DNA from: Paenibacillus dendritiformis
GTDB taxonomy: Bacteria > Bacillota > Bacilli > Paenibacillales > Paenibacillaceae
NCBI RefSeq assembly: GCF_015845845.1
Contig: NZ_LDIG01000151.1
Coordinates: 87,971-151,970 of the forward strand
Direction of reading: 5' to 3'
DNA length: 64,000 bases
Below, in pieces: positions 25,088 to 33,109 of the stretch. Within the stretch, counting starts at the first letter, position 1, and the number at the start of each line of letters is the position of its first letter. A program made the translations under genes and the position numbers. The notes beneath the pieces were generated by a model. That model did not search any database. It was not told the origin of the DNA and saw only the letters and a list, made by a program, of their open reading frames with translations.

Positions 25088-25525
25088 GTGAATATGAGGG
25101 CGTTTTTTACCGGTACGGCTCTCGGTGTAATCGCCGGCATGTATATGGCCGATCGCCGATCGCTTGCGAACCTGCAGTCCAAGCTTCAGGTGGCTGGCAA
25201 CGTGATGCAGGACGTAATGGGCCAAGCGAAAAACAAAGTGATGGACACTGCGATGACGAATCTGGCCAATGTGGGCAACGCGTTGTCCAAAGCGGCCAGC
25301 CAAGCGAACGCGAACGAGTTCAGCCTGGACAAAGTAAAGCAGCTCATCGATAGCGATCCGGAAGTCAAACGCAAGGTTGATGCGATTTTGCGCGAGAACG
25401 GACTGGCTCCGCTGCCTTCATCCATGAATTCTTCGGCTGCTGCCACGAGCGCCCAGGACGCATTGAAGACTGCGGTTCAGTCGCTGGAGACCAAAGCGGA
25501 CATGCAGCAGCCAGCCCGCCACTAA
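25088..25525 (+). CDS. YtxH-like hypothetical protein
   Basis: A 145-residue protein with a short N-terminal hydrophobic, glycine-containing segment (AFFTGTALGVIAGMYM) followed by a helical Ala/Gln/Lys-rich region, as in small YtxH-type proteins. The GTG start at 25088 (or ATG 25094) follows AAGGAGGG. A terminator lies downstream, so it is likely monocistronic. No catalytic motif is visible and function is unknown. Confidence 0.65.
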   Translation: MNMRAFFTGTALGVIAGMYMADRRSLANLQSKLQVAGNVMQDVMGQAKNKVMDTAMTNLANVGNALSKAASQANANEFSLDKVKQLIDSDPEVKRKVDAILRENGLAPLPSSMNSSAAATSAQDALKTAVQSLETKADMQQPARH

Positions 25526-25597
25526 TGAAATAGCTAGGAAAGGCTGCCAGATCATGCAGCCGATTTGGGCCGTCTTGATCGAGCAACCGGCAACAAG

Positions 25598-25628
25598 AGC
25601 CGTCGAGCGTTCATCGACGGCTTTTTTG
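25598..25628 (+). terminator. Terminator after the YtxH-like gene
   Basis: AGCCGTCGA (25598-25606) pairs perfectly with TCGACGGCT around a short loop and is followed by a run of T residues (25621-25627). Confidence 0.9.
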
Positions 25629-25791
25629 GGTATTTTCCATACATACCTGAGAAGATCCGGACAGGCCATTTTATGTAGTGCAAAACATTTGAATTAATGA
25701 TAACATGAGGTTACAAGGAACCATTTTCAGCACATATTATATGTTGCTTCATAATCTGTTATAACCGAAGTTGCAAAGGAGGGTCCTGTCC

Positions 25792-26412
25792 ATGAAAATC
25801 GAACGTCTGAGCCAAGACAAAATCCGTGTTTTCCTTACGTTCGACGATTTGTCGGAGCGCGGGATCCAACGCGAAGATCTCTGGCGCGAGATGACGAAGC
25901 TGCAGGAGCTGTTCGCGGAAATGATGGACCAGGCTTACACTGAACTCGGATTCGACGCGACGGGACCGCTTGCCGTAGAAGTGTTCGCAATGCCTGCCCA
26001 AGGCATGGTCGTCATTGTAACCCGGACCCGCTGGGATAGCGCGGGGCATCATGCGAGCGGCGCGGATGAAGACGAGCTGGATGATGTGTATGAAATGGAA
26101 GTGACGCTCGAAGAGAGCGACACCATCGTTTTCGCTTTCCGCGATTTTGAGCATTTCATTGAGGCCGCCCATACGGTGAATACGAATTACTCCGTCTCTG
26201 GCGCGCTATACCAATATAATAATCAGTGGATATTCTATGCGGAACCGGCGGATCTCGACTCTCACCGTCTGCAAGGTCTAGTCTCTATTCTTGCTGAATA
26301 TGGGGAAGCCGCATCCGTAACTGCCGCGGTTCTGGAGGAGTACGGAACCTGCATTCTCCCGGAGAATGCGATTGCCGTCATATGCAATCATTTCCCTCCT
26401 CGGCACGCTTAA
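25792..26412 (+). CDS. mecA: Adapter protein MecA/MecB (YpbH)
   Basis: Adapter that binds substrates (in Bacillus, competence factor ComK and others) and delivers them to the ClpCP protease. The ATG at 25792 follows AAAGGAGGG and gives the conserved N-terminal substrate-binding start MKIERLSQDKIRVF. The acidic linker follows, and then a C-terminal ClpC-binding domain (about 105-206). At 206 residues it is slightly shorter than MecA (218). By position, before gudB, it matches the paralogue ypbH/mecB. Which paralogue function applies cannot be told from sequence. Confidence 0.9.
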   Translation: MKIERLSQDKIRVFLTFDDLSERGIQREDLWREMTKLQELFAEMMDQAYTELGFDATGPLAVEVFAMPAQGMVVIVTRTRWDSAGHHASGADEDELDDVYEMEVTLEESDTIVFAFRDFEHFIEAAHTVNTNYSVSGALYQYNNQWIFYAEPADLDSHRLQGLVSILAEYGEAASVTAAVLEEYGTCILPENAIAVICNHFPPRHA

Positions 26413-26429
26413 ATGGTTTCTGTTGATTA

Positions 26430-26474
26430 ACAGGGAGCGCCCGCTTCTGAAACGGAGCGAGTCCCCTGTTTTCA
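26430..26474 (+). terminator. Terminator after mecA
   Basis: AACAGGGA (26430-26437) pairs with TCCCCTGTT (26462-26470) and a short T-rich tail follows. Confidence 0.65.
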
Positions 26475-26584
26475 TTTGTCATCATATGTCAGTCAGTATA
26501 TTCAAGCTTGCTCTCATTGGACACATCAATGTCCAGACACCCGGGTTCAATGAGTCTATCTACTATAAACCTATGAGGTGAATA

Positions 26585-27838
26585 ATGATGACCGCTAATG
26601 ATCACAACTCCCTGCTTGCTTCCACTCAGCTCGTAATTGAACAGGCTTTGCAGCGTCTGGGTTATGGACAAGATATGGTGGACCTGATGAAGGAGCCGCT
26701 TCGCATGCTGACGGTGCGGATACCAGTGCGCATGGATGACGGCACGGTTCAGGTGTTCACCGGCTTCCGCGCCCAGCATAACGATGCAGTCGGTCCAACC
26801 AAGGGAGGCGTGCGCTTTCATCCGGATGTGACAGAGGAAGAGGTCAAGGCCCTGTCCATTTGGATGAGCTTGAAATGCGGAATTGCCGATTTGCCGTACG
26901 GCGGCGGCAAAGGCGGAATTATTTGCGACCCGCGCCGGATGTCATTCGGCGAATTGGAGCGGTTGAGCCGCGGGTATGTTCGCGCGATCAGCCAGATGGT
27001 CGGTCCGAACAAGGATATCCCGGCGCCGGACGTCATGACGAACTCGCAAGTGATGGCATGGATGGTCGATGAGTATAGCCATATTCGGGAGTTCGACTCC
27101 CCGGGCTTTATTACGGGCAAGCCGCTCGTGCTCGGAGGATCGAAGGGGCGCGAGACCGCGACGGCGCAGGGCGTCGTCATGATGATTTTCGAAGCCCTCA
27201 AGGTGCGCGGGATTCCGCTCAAGGATGCCCGGGTTATCGTTCAGGGCTTCGGGAACGCCGGCAGCTATCTGTCCAAGTTCATGCACGAAGCGGGAGCGAA
27301 GGTGGTTGGCATCTCCGACGTCAATGGCGCGCTTTACGATCCGGAAGGTCTCGACATTCCGGATTTGCTTGACCGCCGGGATTCGTTCGGAACCGTCACC
27401 AATCTGTTCAAGAATACGATTACGAACGAAGAATTGCTGGTGCAGCCTTGCGATATCCTCGTTCCGGCAGCGATCGAGAATCAGATTACCGAGGACAACG
27501 CCCATAAGATTCAGGCAAGCATCATCGTCGAAGCGGCCAACGGTCCTACCACGATTGAGGCGACCAAGATTGTCACGGACCGCGGCATCCTGCTCGTGCC
27601 GGATGTATTGGCTAGCGCCGGCGGCGTCATCGTGTCTTATTTTGAATGGGTACAGAACAACCAAGGCTACTACTGGAGTGAGGAAGAAGTCATGCAGAAG
27701 CTGCAAAAGCTGATGACGCAGGGCTTCAACAAAGTTTACGAGACGCATCAGATGAAGCAAGTGGACATGCGGCTGGCCGCTTATATGGTCGGCGTGCGCA
27801 AGACGGCTGAAGCTGCGCGCTACCGGGGGTGGGTGTAA
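26585..27838 (+). CDS. gudB: NAD-type glutamate dehydrogenase
   Basis: Oxidises glutamate to 2-oxoglutarate and ammonia, mainly catabolic in Bacillota. Signature motifs are GPTKGGVRFHPDV, the catalytic-lysine region KCGIADLPYGGGKGG, PAPDVMTNSQVMAWM, and the dinucleotide motif VQGFGNAGSYLSK. The 417 residues are intact with no duplication in the active-site region, such as the inactivating one of the B. subtilis 168 gudB. The leader holds a GGACA/TGTCC hairpin (about 26519-26535). Downstream prsW begins after two bases, so they are co-transcribed. Confidence 0.93.
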   Translation: MMTANDHNSLLASTQLVIEQALQRLGYGQDMVDLMKEPLRMLTVRIPVRMDDGTVQVFTGFRAQHNDAVGPTKGGVRFHPDVTEEEVKALSIWMSLKCGIADLPYGGGKGGIICDPRRMSFGELERLSRGYVRAISQMVGPNKDIPAPDVMTNSQVMAWMVDEYSHIREFDSPGFITGKPLVLGGSKGRETATAQGVVMMIFEALKVRGIPLKDARVIVQGFGNAGSYLSKFMHEAGAKVVGISDVNGALYDPEGLDIPDLLDRRDSFGTVTNLFKNTITNEELLVQPCDILVPAAIENQITEDNAHKIQASIIVEAANGPTTIEATKIVTDRGILLVPDVLASAGGVIVSYFEWVQNNQGYYWSEEEVMQKLQKLMTQGFNKVYETHQMKQVDMRLAAYMVGVRKTAEAARYRGWV

Positions 27839-27840
27839 GT

Positions 27841-28617
27841 GTGGGCATAGTTCCGGCTATCACAGCGATAGCCGCCAGCACTTCAGATACGGCCGTGCAG
27901 ACGATGGAATCAACGGCGCCGATACTGCCTTTGCTGACGGCCGCGATAGCCCCCGGCATTGCGCTGTTGGTGTACTTTTATCTGAAGGACCGCTATGATT
28001 ACGAACCGATTCATATGGTCGTGCGCGTATTCCTGCTCGGATTTCTAATTGTCTTCCCGATTATGATTGTGCAGCACGGGCTCGTGCTGTGGTGGGGGGA
28101 TAACCCGCTCGTCTCCTCCTTCGCCATTTCGGCCGGGGTGGAAGAGGCGGTTAAATGGTTCGTGCTGTATCATATGATCTATAATCATGTTGAGTTCGAC
28201 GAGCATTACGACGGAATATTATATGCCGTTGCAGTGTCTCTTGGCTTTGCCACCATCGAGAACGTATTGTATGCCTGGATTAATCATTCTTCCTTCTCGC
28301 ATTTGATCCTGCGGGCGCTGCTCCCGGTATCGGGGCACGCAATGTTCGGCGTGATGATGGGCTATTATATGGGCAAGGCGAAGTTCACCAAGGACAATGG
28401 CGGACGGACCAGGCGTTACCTGGCCTATTCCCTGCTGTTCCCTATTTTCTGGCATGGCATTTATGATCTGATATTGTTGACGGTGACACGTTATTGGATA
28501 TGGTTTGTCGTACCGCTAATGATTTTTCTGTGGTACTACGGCATGGGCAAGGTGCGGCGCGCGAATGCCCGTTCGCCTCTCCATCTGGTGAAGCGGGAGG
28601 AAGAGATTAATATGTGA
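27841..28617 (+). CDS. prsW: PrsW-type intramembrane glutamic protease
   Basis: Polytopic membrane protease; in B. subtilis PrsW makes the first cut in anti-sigma factor RsiW and so helps release SigW. The GTG at 27841 is preferred, with a GGGGGTG stretch upstream and a sensible N-terminus. The conserved GVEEAVKW and EHYDGILYA motifs (putative catalytic Glu residues) and GHAMFGVMMGYYMG are intact. About eight hydrophobic segments occur in 258 residues. The order gudB-prsW-ypeB matches B. subtilis except that sleB is missing. Confidence 0.9.
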   Translation: MGIVPAITAIAASTSDTAVQTMESTAPILPLLTAAIAPGIALLVYFYLKDRYDYEPIHMVVRVFLLGFLIVFPIMIVQHGLVLWWGDNPLVSSFAISAGVEEAVKWFVLYHMIYNHVEFDEHYDGILYAVAVSLGFATIENVLYAWINHSSFSHLILRALLPVSGHAMFGVMMGYYMGKAKFTKDNGGRTRRYLAYSLLFPIFWHGIYDLILLTVTRYWIWFVVPLMIFLWYYGMGKVRRANARSPLHLVKREEEINM

Positions 28618-28640
28618 ACCGGCAGGCAATACTGGCACAT

Positions 28641-28711
28641 AGGAAGCAAGGGCAATCCTTGCGGTTTCCTCTCGGAAGCGAGGTGTTCCTGCGCGACGTG
28701 GCGAACACCTC
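28641..28711. repeat. Two successive hairpins between prsW and the 49-residue gene
   Basis: The first pairs AGGAA-GCAAGG with CCTTGC-TTCCT (28641-28670, 3-base bulge). The second is a perfect 9-bp pair, GAGGTGTTC (28680-28688) with GAACACCTC (28703-28711). Neither has a strong T-run, so their role (weak terminator or mRNA stabiliser) is unclear. Confidence 0.5.
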
Positions 28712-28736
28712 TTACAGATGATGGAGGAGTGAGCGT

Positions 28737-28886
28737 GTGCGGGTAAAAGTAACCATTCGCTGCAACCGTTGCGGCGAGAAGTTCGTGCTGCGCGGCAAGA
28801 GGGAAAAAGGCCGTGTGGAAACGGGCTTCAAGCAATGCCTCTGCGACAACCGCGATAATTTTGAAGTCGAAGAAGAACCGATTTGA
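28737..28886 (+). CDS. Small zinc-ribbon-like protein, 49 residues
   Basis: GTG start at 28737 after a GGAGG site (28723-28727), ending at TGA 28884-28886. The product has CNRCGEKF near the N-terminus and CLCDN near residue 36, forming a CxxC...CxC pattern that could bind one zinc, plus many basic residues between and an acidic tail. No membrane segment. It lies where B. subtilis has sleB. I do not recognise a named family, but the composition and ribosome site look genuine. Confidence 0.6.
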   Translation: MRVKVTIRCNRCGEKFVLRGKREKGRVETGFKQCLCDNRDNFEVEEEPI

Positions 28887-29005
28887 GCTGGCAAGCTGTC
28901 AGCATGAAGAGCGTAACATAGGAAACGATGCATAAACCTTCCGCTGTTCCAGCAAACTATGGACAAATCCATGTACAAGTTGCTGTGAAGGGAGACGTTT
29001 GTACC

Positions 29006-30349
29006 ATGTATAAACGATTTAGTGCCGTCATGTTTCCGATCGTTACGCTCTTTTTCATTGGAGCGATCGTGTGGGGGTATCAAGAGCATCAAGAGAAAAA
29101 TTCAATATTGATCAAGGCGGAAAACCAATATCAACGGGCATTCCATGATTTGACCTATCATGTGGACAGGCTTCACAGCGAGCTGGGGCGCACCCTCGCG
29201 GTGAACTCGCAGTCGCAATCCATGCACCGCAAAGGGCTCGCCAATGTATGGCGCATTACGAGCCAAGCGCAGCATGAGATTAACCAGCTTCCGCTGACGC
29301 TGCTGCCGTTCAACAAGACGGAGGATTTTCTGTCGCGCATCTCCAATTTCGCTTACCGCACCTCGATTCGCGATTTGACCAAAAAGCCGCTGTCGGATGA
29401 CGAAGTGAAGACGCTGAAGACGTTGTATAAGAATGCGGGCGAGATATCAAAGGATTTGCAGCAGGTTCAGCATAAGGTCATCGCCAACAATTTGCGCTGG
29501 ATGGATGTCGAGACCGCGATGGCCTCAGAGCAACAAACGATGGACAACACGATTATCGACGGCTTCAAAACGGTTGACAAAAAAGTCGGCGATTATCCGG
29601 AGTTGAATTGGGGGCCTACCATCGCCAACATCTATACGAAGCGTTCCGTCAAGATGCTGAAGGGCCAGCCGTTAAGCGTACAGCAAATCCGGCAGAAGGC
29701 GGAACAATTTTTGGGCAACAAAAATTATAATAAAATCGAAGTCAGAGAGAATGGGAAAGGAACGGAGTACGAATCCTACACGGCGTTTGCCGATTACGGC
29801 AATGACGGCAAGGGAACCGTAACGCTGGATTTTACGAAGCAGGGCATGCTGATGGCGTATATGGACGCGCGCGAGATTAAGCAGAAGCAAATTTCGATGA
29901 AGCAGGCCGCCCAATCCGCCAAGCAGTTCTTGAAGAAAAACGGCTATCCCGATATGGAGGCCGTCAAATACAATGAACGAAACCGCGTCGGCAGCTTCAC
30001 CTTCGTGCCGGTCGTGAACGGCGTCTATGTCTATCCGCAGCAAATCGGCGTGCGGGTCGCGCTTGATAACGGGGAAGTGACCGGGCTTCAGGCGACGGAT
30101 TATGTATATGAGCAGAAGGACCGGAGCATCGGCAAGGCGAAGCTCACGAAGCAGGAAGCCCAGAAGATGCTGCATCCGGAAATGGATGTTTTGTTCGATC
30201 GGTTGTCCCTGATTAAGAATGATGAAGGGGAAGAAGTGTTGTGCTATGAATTCGGCGGCAAGATCAACGGCACAACGTACCGCATCTATATTAACGCCGA
30301 AAATGGCGAAGAAGAGCATATCGAAGAGATGACTGCCGTGCAAGAATAA
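29006..30349 (+). CDS. ypeB: Germination protein YpeB
   Basis: Spore inner-membrane protein that, in Bacillus, is required for assembly and stability of the cortex-lytic enzyme SleB, and vice versa. The start at 29006 follows a GAAGGGAGACG site. The 447 residues comprise an N-terminal membrane anchor (about 8-26), a helical N-terminal region and a C-terminal half with PepSY-type repeats, ending in TYRIYINAENGEEEHIEE. No SleB gene lies next to it: only prsW and a 49-residue ORF precede it. Function therefore depends on a distant SleB or a different partner. Confidence 0.92.
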   Translation: MYKRFSAVMFPIVTLFFIGAIVWGYQEHQEKNSILIKAENQYQRAFHDLTYHVDRLHSELGRTLAVNSQSQSMHRKGLANVWRITSQAQHEINQLPLTLLPFNKTEDFLSRISNFAYRTSIRDLTKKPLSDDEVKTLKTLYKNAGEISKDLQQVQHKVIANNLRWMDVETAMASEQQTMDNTIIDGFKTVDKKVGDYPELNWGPTIANIYTKRSVKMLKGQPLSVQQIRQKAEQFLGNKNYNKIEVRENGKGTEYESYTAFADYGNDGKGTVTLDFTKQGMLMAYMDAREIKQKQISMKQAAQSAKQFLKKNGYPDMEAVKYNERNRVGSFTFVPVVNGVYVYPQQIGVRVALDNGEVTGLQATDYVYEQKDRSIGKAKLTKQEAQKMLHPEMDVLFDRLSLIKNDEGEEVLCYEFGGKINGTTYRIYINAENGEEEHIEEMTAVQE

Positions 30350-30363
30350 CATTTGCGCCGCAG

Positions 30364-30416
30364 AAGCGCCGGAGGGTGTCTATCCTGTAGACGGGAGGAT
30401 GCTTTCCGGCGCTTTG
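30364..30416 (+). terminator. Probable terminator after ypeB
   Basis: AAGCGCCGG (30364-30372) pairs perfectly with CCGGCGCTT (30406-30414), with a long loop holding a further weak hairpin and only a short T tail. Confidence 0.6.
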
Positions 30417-30467
30417 TGCTGTTGGACCCCGGTATCCCGTGGTATAATTGCCCACAGGGGGGAGCTT

Positions 30468-31109
30468 ATGTTACCTAAAGTCAATGATATGTTATATATG
30501 CAATTGGAGCGTTCTCCGGAGGAGGCGACTTACAAAGCAAGGGTGACGGAATTGGATGACGAATGCATCTGGATGGAGGTTCCGCTCTGCGAAGAGACCG
30601 GCAAATTCGGATTGTTCGCCATCGGGGATGAGTTGGATGTCTTTTTCTCCCGGAATGACGGGATAATATGGCATTTCCGGTCCCGGATAGAGGGCAAGCG
30701 CAACGAGGCGATTCGAATGCTGTCTATCCGCAAGCCGAACCCTGACGATATGACGAAAATGCAGCGCCGCAATTATTTGCGGGTGCAGGCTCAACTGGAG
30801 ACGGCGGTATCGACGCTGGACGGCGTTCGATTTTTGGCGTGCACGGAGGATGTCAGCGGCGGCGGGGTATCGCTCACGGCCGCGCCGAAATGGGGCCTTC
30901 GCGAAGGCCAGCTGCTGCAATGCTGGCTTGCGGTTCCGTTCCGCAACGGAACGATCGAGCACATCCCGTTCACCGGGGAAATCGTGCGGGTTCGTCCGCT
31001 GCACGAGGAGCGGAACCTGATCATGATGAAATTCGGGCAGATTGCCGAATTGGACCAGCAGAAGCTGATCCGGTTCTGCTTCGAACGCCAAATTGAGGCG
31101 AGAAAATGA
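30468..31109 (+). CDS. ypfA: PilZ-domain protein of the YcgR/YpfA type
   Basis: Predicted c-di-GMP receptor that can slow flagellar rotation (YpfA/MotI in B. subtilis). The ATG at 30468 follows GGGGGGAGC; TATAAT at 30443-30448 with TTGGAC 15 bases before it may be the promoter. The N-terminal YcgR-like domain covers about residues 1-95. The PilZ domain begins with the c-di-GMP-binding RRNYLRV motif and continues with EDVSGGGVSLTA (DxSxxG type), so ligand binding looks possible. The 213-residue length is normal. Order ypeB-ypfA-ypfB-cmk matches B. subtilis. Confidence 0.88.
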   Translation: MLPKVNDMLYMQLERSPEEATYKARVTELDDECIWMEVPLCEETGKFGLFAIGDELDVFFSRNDGIIWHFRSRIEGKRNEAIRMLSIRKPNPDDMTKMQRRNYLRVQAQLETAVSTLDGVRFLACTEDVSGGGVSLTAAPKWGLREGQLLQCWLAVPFRNGTIEHIPFTGEIVRVRPLHEERNLIMMKFGQIAELDQQKLIRFCFERQIEARK

Positions 31110-31222
31110 GTCTTGCCGCCGAAGCCCATTCATACATACGGGGAAGACCGCAGCTCCGTGTGCATAATCCGCGGGGCGGCCAGCCATAATATTCCTCAAA
31201 AACAAGGAGGATGTGGGAACCG

Positions 31223-31423
31223 GTGCATGATCGGGAAATGGCACTTATGGATTGGTGGGAACGCATCTTCAGGTGGATGATCCGGATTGGGCTGGCCTTC
31301 GCCGCGGCGCTTCTTGCGGTGCAGCTGCTGCTTATGCACGGCGGGATACGAAGCTTGCTCTGCAAGGTGGAGAGGCTGGAAGGCGTGCCGTATCCGGCGG
31401 CCGGCGCACCGGAGGAGCCTTGA
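31223..31423 (+). CDS. Small membrane protein (YpfB-like)
   Basis: A 66-residue protein with one membrane segment (about 20-38) after a Trp-rich amphipathic start and a Pro/Ala tail. The GTG at 31223 is 13 bases after AAGGAGG; alternatives are ATG 31211, too close to that site, or ATG 31238. It sits between ypfA and cmk, exactly where B. subtilis has the short ypfB. Function unknown. Confidence 0.6.
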   Translation: MHDREMALMDWWERIFRWMIRIGLAFAAALLAVQLLLMHGGIRSLLCKVERLEGVPYPAAGAPEEP

Positions 31424-31463
31424 GGCTGCTCGGGGAACGGGCGCGATCCATGCATTGCCTGTT

Positions 31464-31492
31464 TTGCATCCCCTCATGAAGTGTGGTATAAT
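31464..31492 (+). promoter_or_regulatory. Sigma-A promoter upstream of cmk
   Basis: TTGCAT (31464-31469) and TATAAT (31487-31492) are separated by 17 bases. The expected transcript start is near 31499. Confidence 0.65.
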
Positions 31493-31501
31493 TTTGACGT
31501 C

Positions 31502-31522
31502 GCAGGCAACGCCTGCTTTTTT
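31502..31522 (+). terminator. Minimal hairpin and T-run at the very start of the cmk transcript
   Basis: GCAGGC-AAC-GCCTGC (31502-31516) is followed by six T residues. It probably ends transcripts arriving from ypfB, but it also lies only a few bases after the predicted cmk start. Confidence 0.6.
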
Positions 31523-31571
31523 AGTGATATCTCTATACACGGTGATTGTTCCAGGAAGGAGTCAGACTCGG

Positions 31572-32276
31572 TTGACAGTACAGTCCAACGCTCCTGCGCT
31601 TCGTTTGAATATCGCTATCGACGGGCCAGCAGGAGCCGGGAAGAGCACAGTGGCCCGCCTCGTCGCCCGGGAATTGGGTTATACGTATATCGATACCGGT
31701 GCGATGTACCGGGCGGTAGCGTTACATATGTTACGATTGGGAATTGATCCTGACGATAGGGATGCCATTCAAGAAGCGATGAAGGATGTCGCGATTGAAC
31801 TGATTCCGCTTGATTCCGGGCAAGCCGTTCTGTTGAACGGAACCGACGTCACGGCCGAGATCCGGACGCCGGAGATTAGCCGGCTCGCTTCCTCGTTTGC
31901 CCGGTCATCCGCCGTTAGGGAGAGGCTAGTCCACCTCCAGCGCGGCATGGCTGCCCGCAAGGGAGTCGTCATGGATGGCCGCGATATTGGCACGCATGTT
32001 CTTCCCGATGCCGAACAGAAATGGTTCGTGACCGCTTCCGTCGAAGAACGGGCGCGCCGGCGCTACGCTGAGTCGAGCGGAGTGGACGGCGCGACCGTAG
32101 AGCAGTTCATGCGGGAGATTGCGGCTCGCGACAAGCAGGACGAGACGAGGGAGGTATCTCCGCTGCGTCAGGCGGAAGACGCCGTTCTGCTTGATACGAC
32201 GCGCATGACGATAGATGAGGTCGTTCGCGTCATCGTGGATCAGGCCAAATTATTATGCAGAGATGGGGAACGGTAA
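31572..32276 (+). CDS. cmk: Cytidylate kinase
   Basis: Phosphorylates CMP and dCMP to the diphosphates. The TTG at 31572 is chosen because AGGAAGGAG lies 10 bases upstream; the frame remains open far upstream without a start of this quality. The P-loop IAIDGPAGAGKST, the DTGAMYRAV substrate motif and MDGRDIGTHVLPDA are all intact. The product has 234 residues, slightly longer at the N-terminus than usual. The acyltransferase gene follows 6 bases later. Confidence 0.94.
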   Translation: MTVQSNAPALRLNIAIDGPAGAGKSTVARLVARELGYTYIDTGAMYRAVALHMLRLGIDPDDRDAIQEAMKDVAIELIPLDSGQAVLLNGTDVTAEIRTPEISRLASSFARSSAVRERLVHLQRGMAARKGVVMDGRDIGTHVLPDAEQKWFVTASVEERARRRYAESSGVDGATVEQFMREIAARDKQDETREVSPLRQAEDAVLLDTTRMTIDEVVRVIVDQAKLLCRDGER

Positions 32277-32282
32277 TCAATT

Positions 32283-32861
32283 ATGTTTTATACGACGATT
32301 AGGGCGCTGCTTCGCCTGATTTACCGGCTTCTTTTCCGGTTGGAGGCATCCGGGACAGAGCATGTGCCGAAGGATGGCGGCGTTGTCCTCTGCTCTAACC
32401 ATATCAGCCTGCTGGACCCTCCGGCGATAGGAATATTGCTGAAGCGGCGCATCCGCTTTATGGCGAAGGCCGAGCTGTTCAATATACCGGTGTTCGGAGC
32501 GGCCATCAAGGCGCTGGGCGCTTTTCCCGTCAAGCGCGGCGGCGTCGGCAAAGAAACGATCCGCACCGCGTTTCAATTGCTTCAGGACGGGGATATTATG
32601 GGTATATTCCCTGAAGGGACGCGCAATACCGGCCAAGCGGCCGCAGCGAAGAAGGGAGCGGCGATGATTGCGCTCCGCAGCGGCGCGGCTGTCGTTCCGG
32701 TAGCGATTATCGGGAGCTACCAGTTGTTCCGCAAGACGCGGGTCGTCTACGGTCCGCCCATCGATATGTCGGATCTGCTGGAACAGAAGGGAAGCGACGT
32801 TCTGGAAAAGGCAACCGACCGCATCATGGACCATATCAACCGGCTTAAGCGGGAAGGTTGA
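32283..32861 (+). CDS. plsC: 1-acyl-sn-glycerol-3-phosphate acyltransferase
   Basis: Transfers an acyl chain to lysophosphatidic acid, making phosphatidic acid at the membrane. Acyltransferase motifs are CSNHISLLDPP (HX4D) and FPEGTRN. The 192-residue size is typical of the short Bacillota PlsC. The ATG at 32283 lies shortly after the cmk stop, with a GGGGAACGG site. plsY and gpsA, further phospholipid genes, are 4-5 kb downstream. Confidence 0.92.
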   Translation: MFYTTIRALLRLIYRLLFRLEASGTEHVPKDGGVVLCSNHISLLDPPAIGILLKRRIRFMAKAELFNIPVFGAAIKALGAFPVKRGGVGKETIRTAFQLLQDGDIMGIFPEGTRNTGQAAAAKKGAAMIALRSGAAVVPVAIIGSYQLFRKTRVVYGPPIDMSDLLEQKGSDVLEKATDRIMDHINRLKREG

Positions 32862-33109
32862 CGATTCGGAGGATTGGCGTGCATGATTTTCCGCTAACGT
32901 CAGATACTACAGGTATTATTTACAGGTTATATTCGAGATTGTTACGACATCCCGATGCGGAGCGGCCATTCGAAGGCCGGGCCGCGGACGGATTCGCATA
33001 TTAAGGCATCGCGTCAGCGGTGCTGCAGAAGGGCACGGAAGAGTCCTTGCGAAGCCGGCCTCTAAGGCGGGGTTCAATAAATGGGGTTTCAATTGAGGAG
33101 GTAGTTCAC

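Noticed and set aside
26585..27838. gudB as a cryptic (inactivated) gene as in B. subtilis 168
   Set aside because: The reading frame and the catalytic region are intact without a visible short direct duplication.
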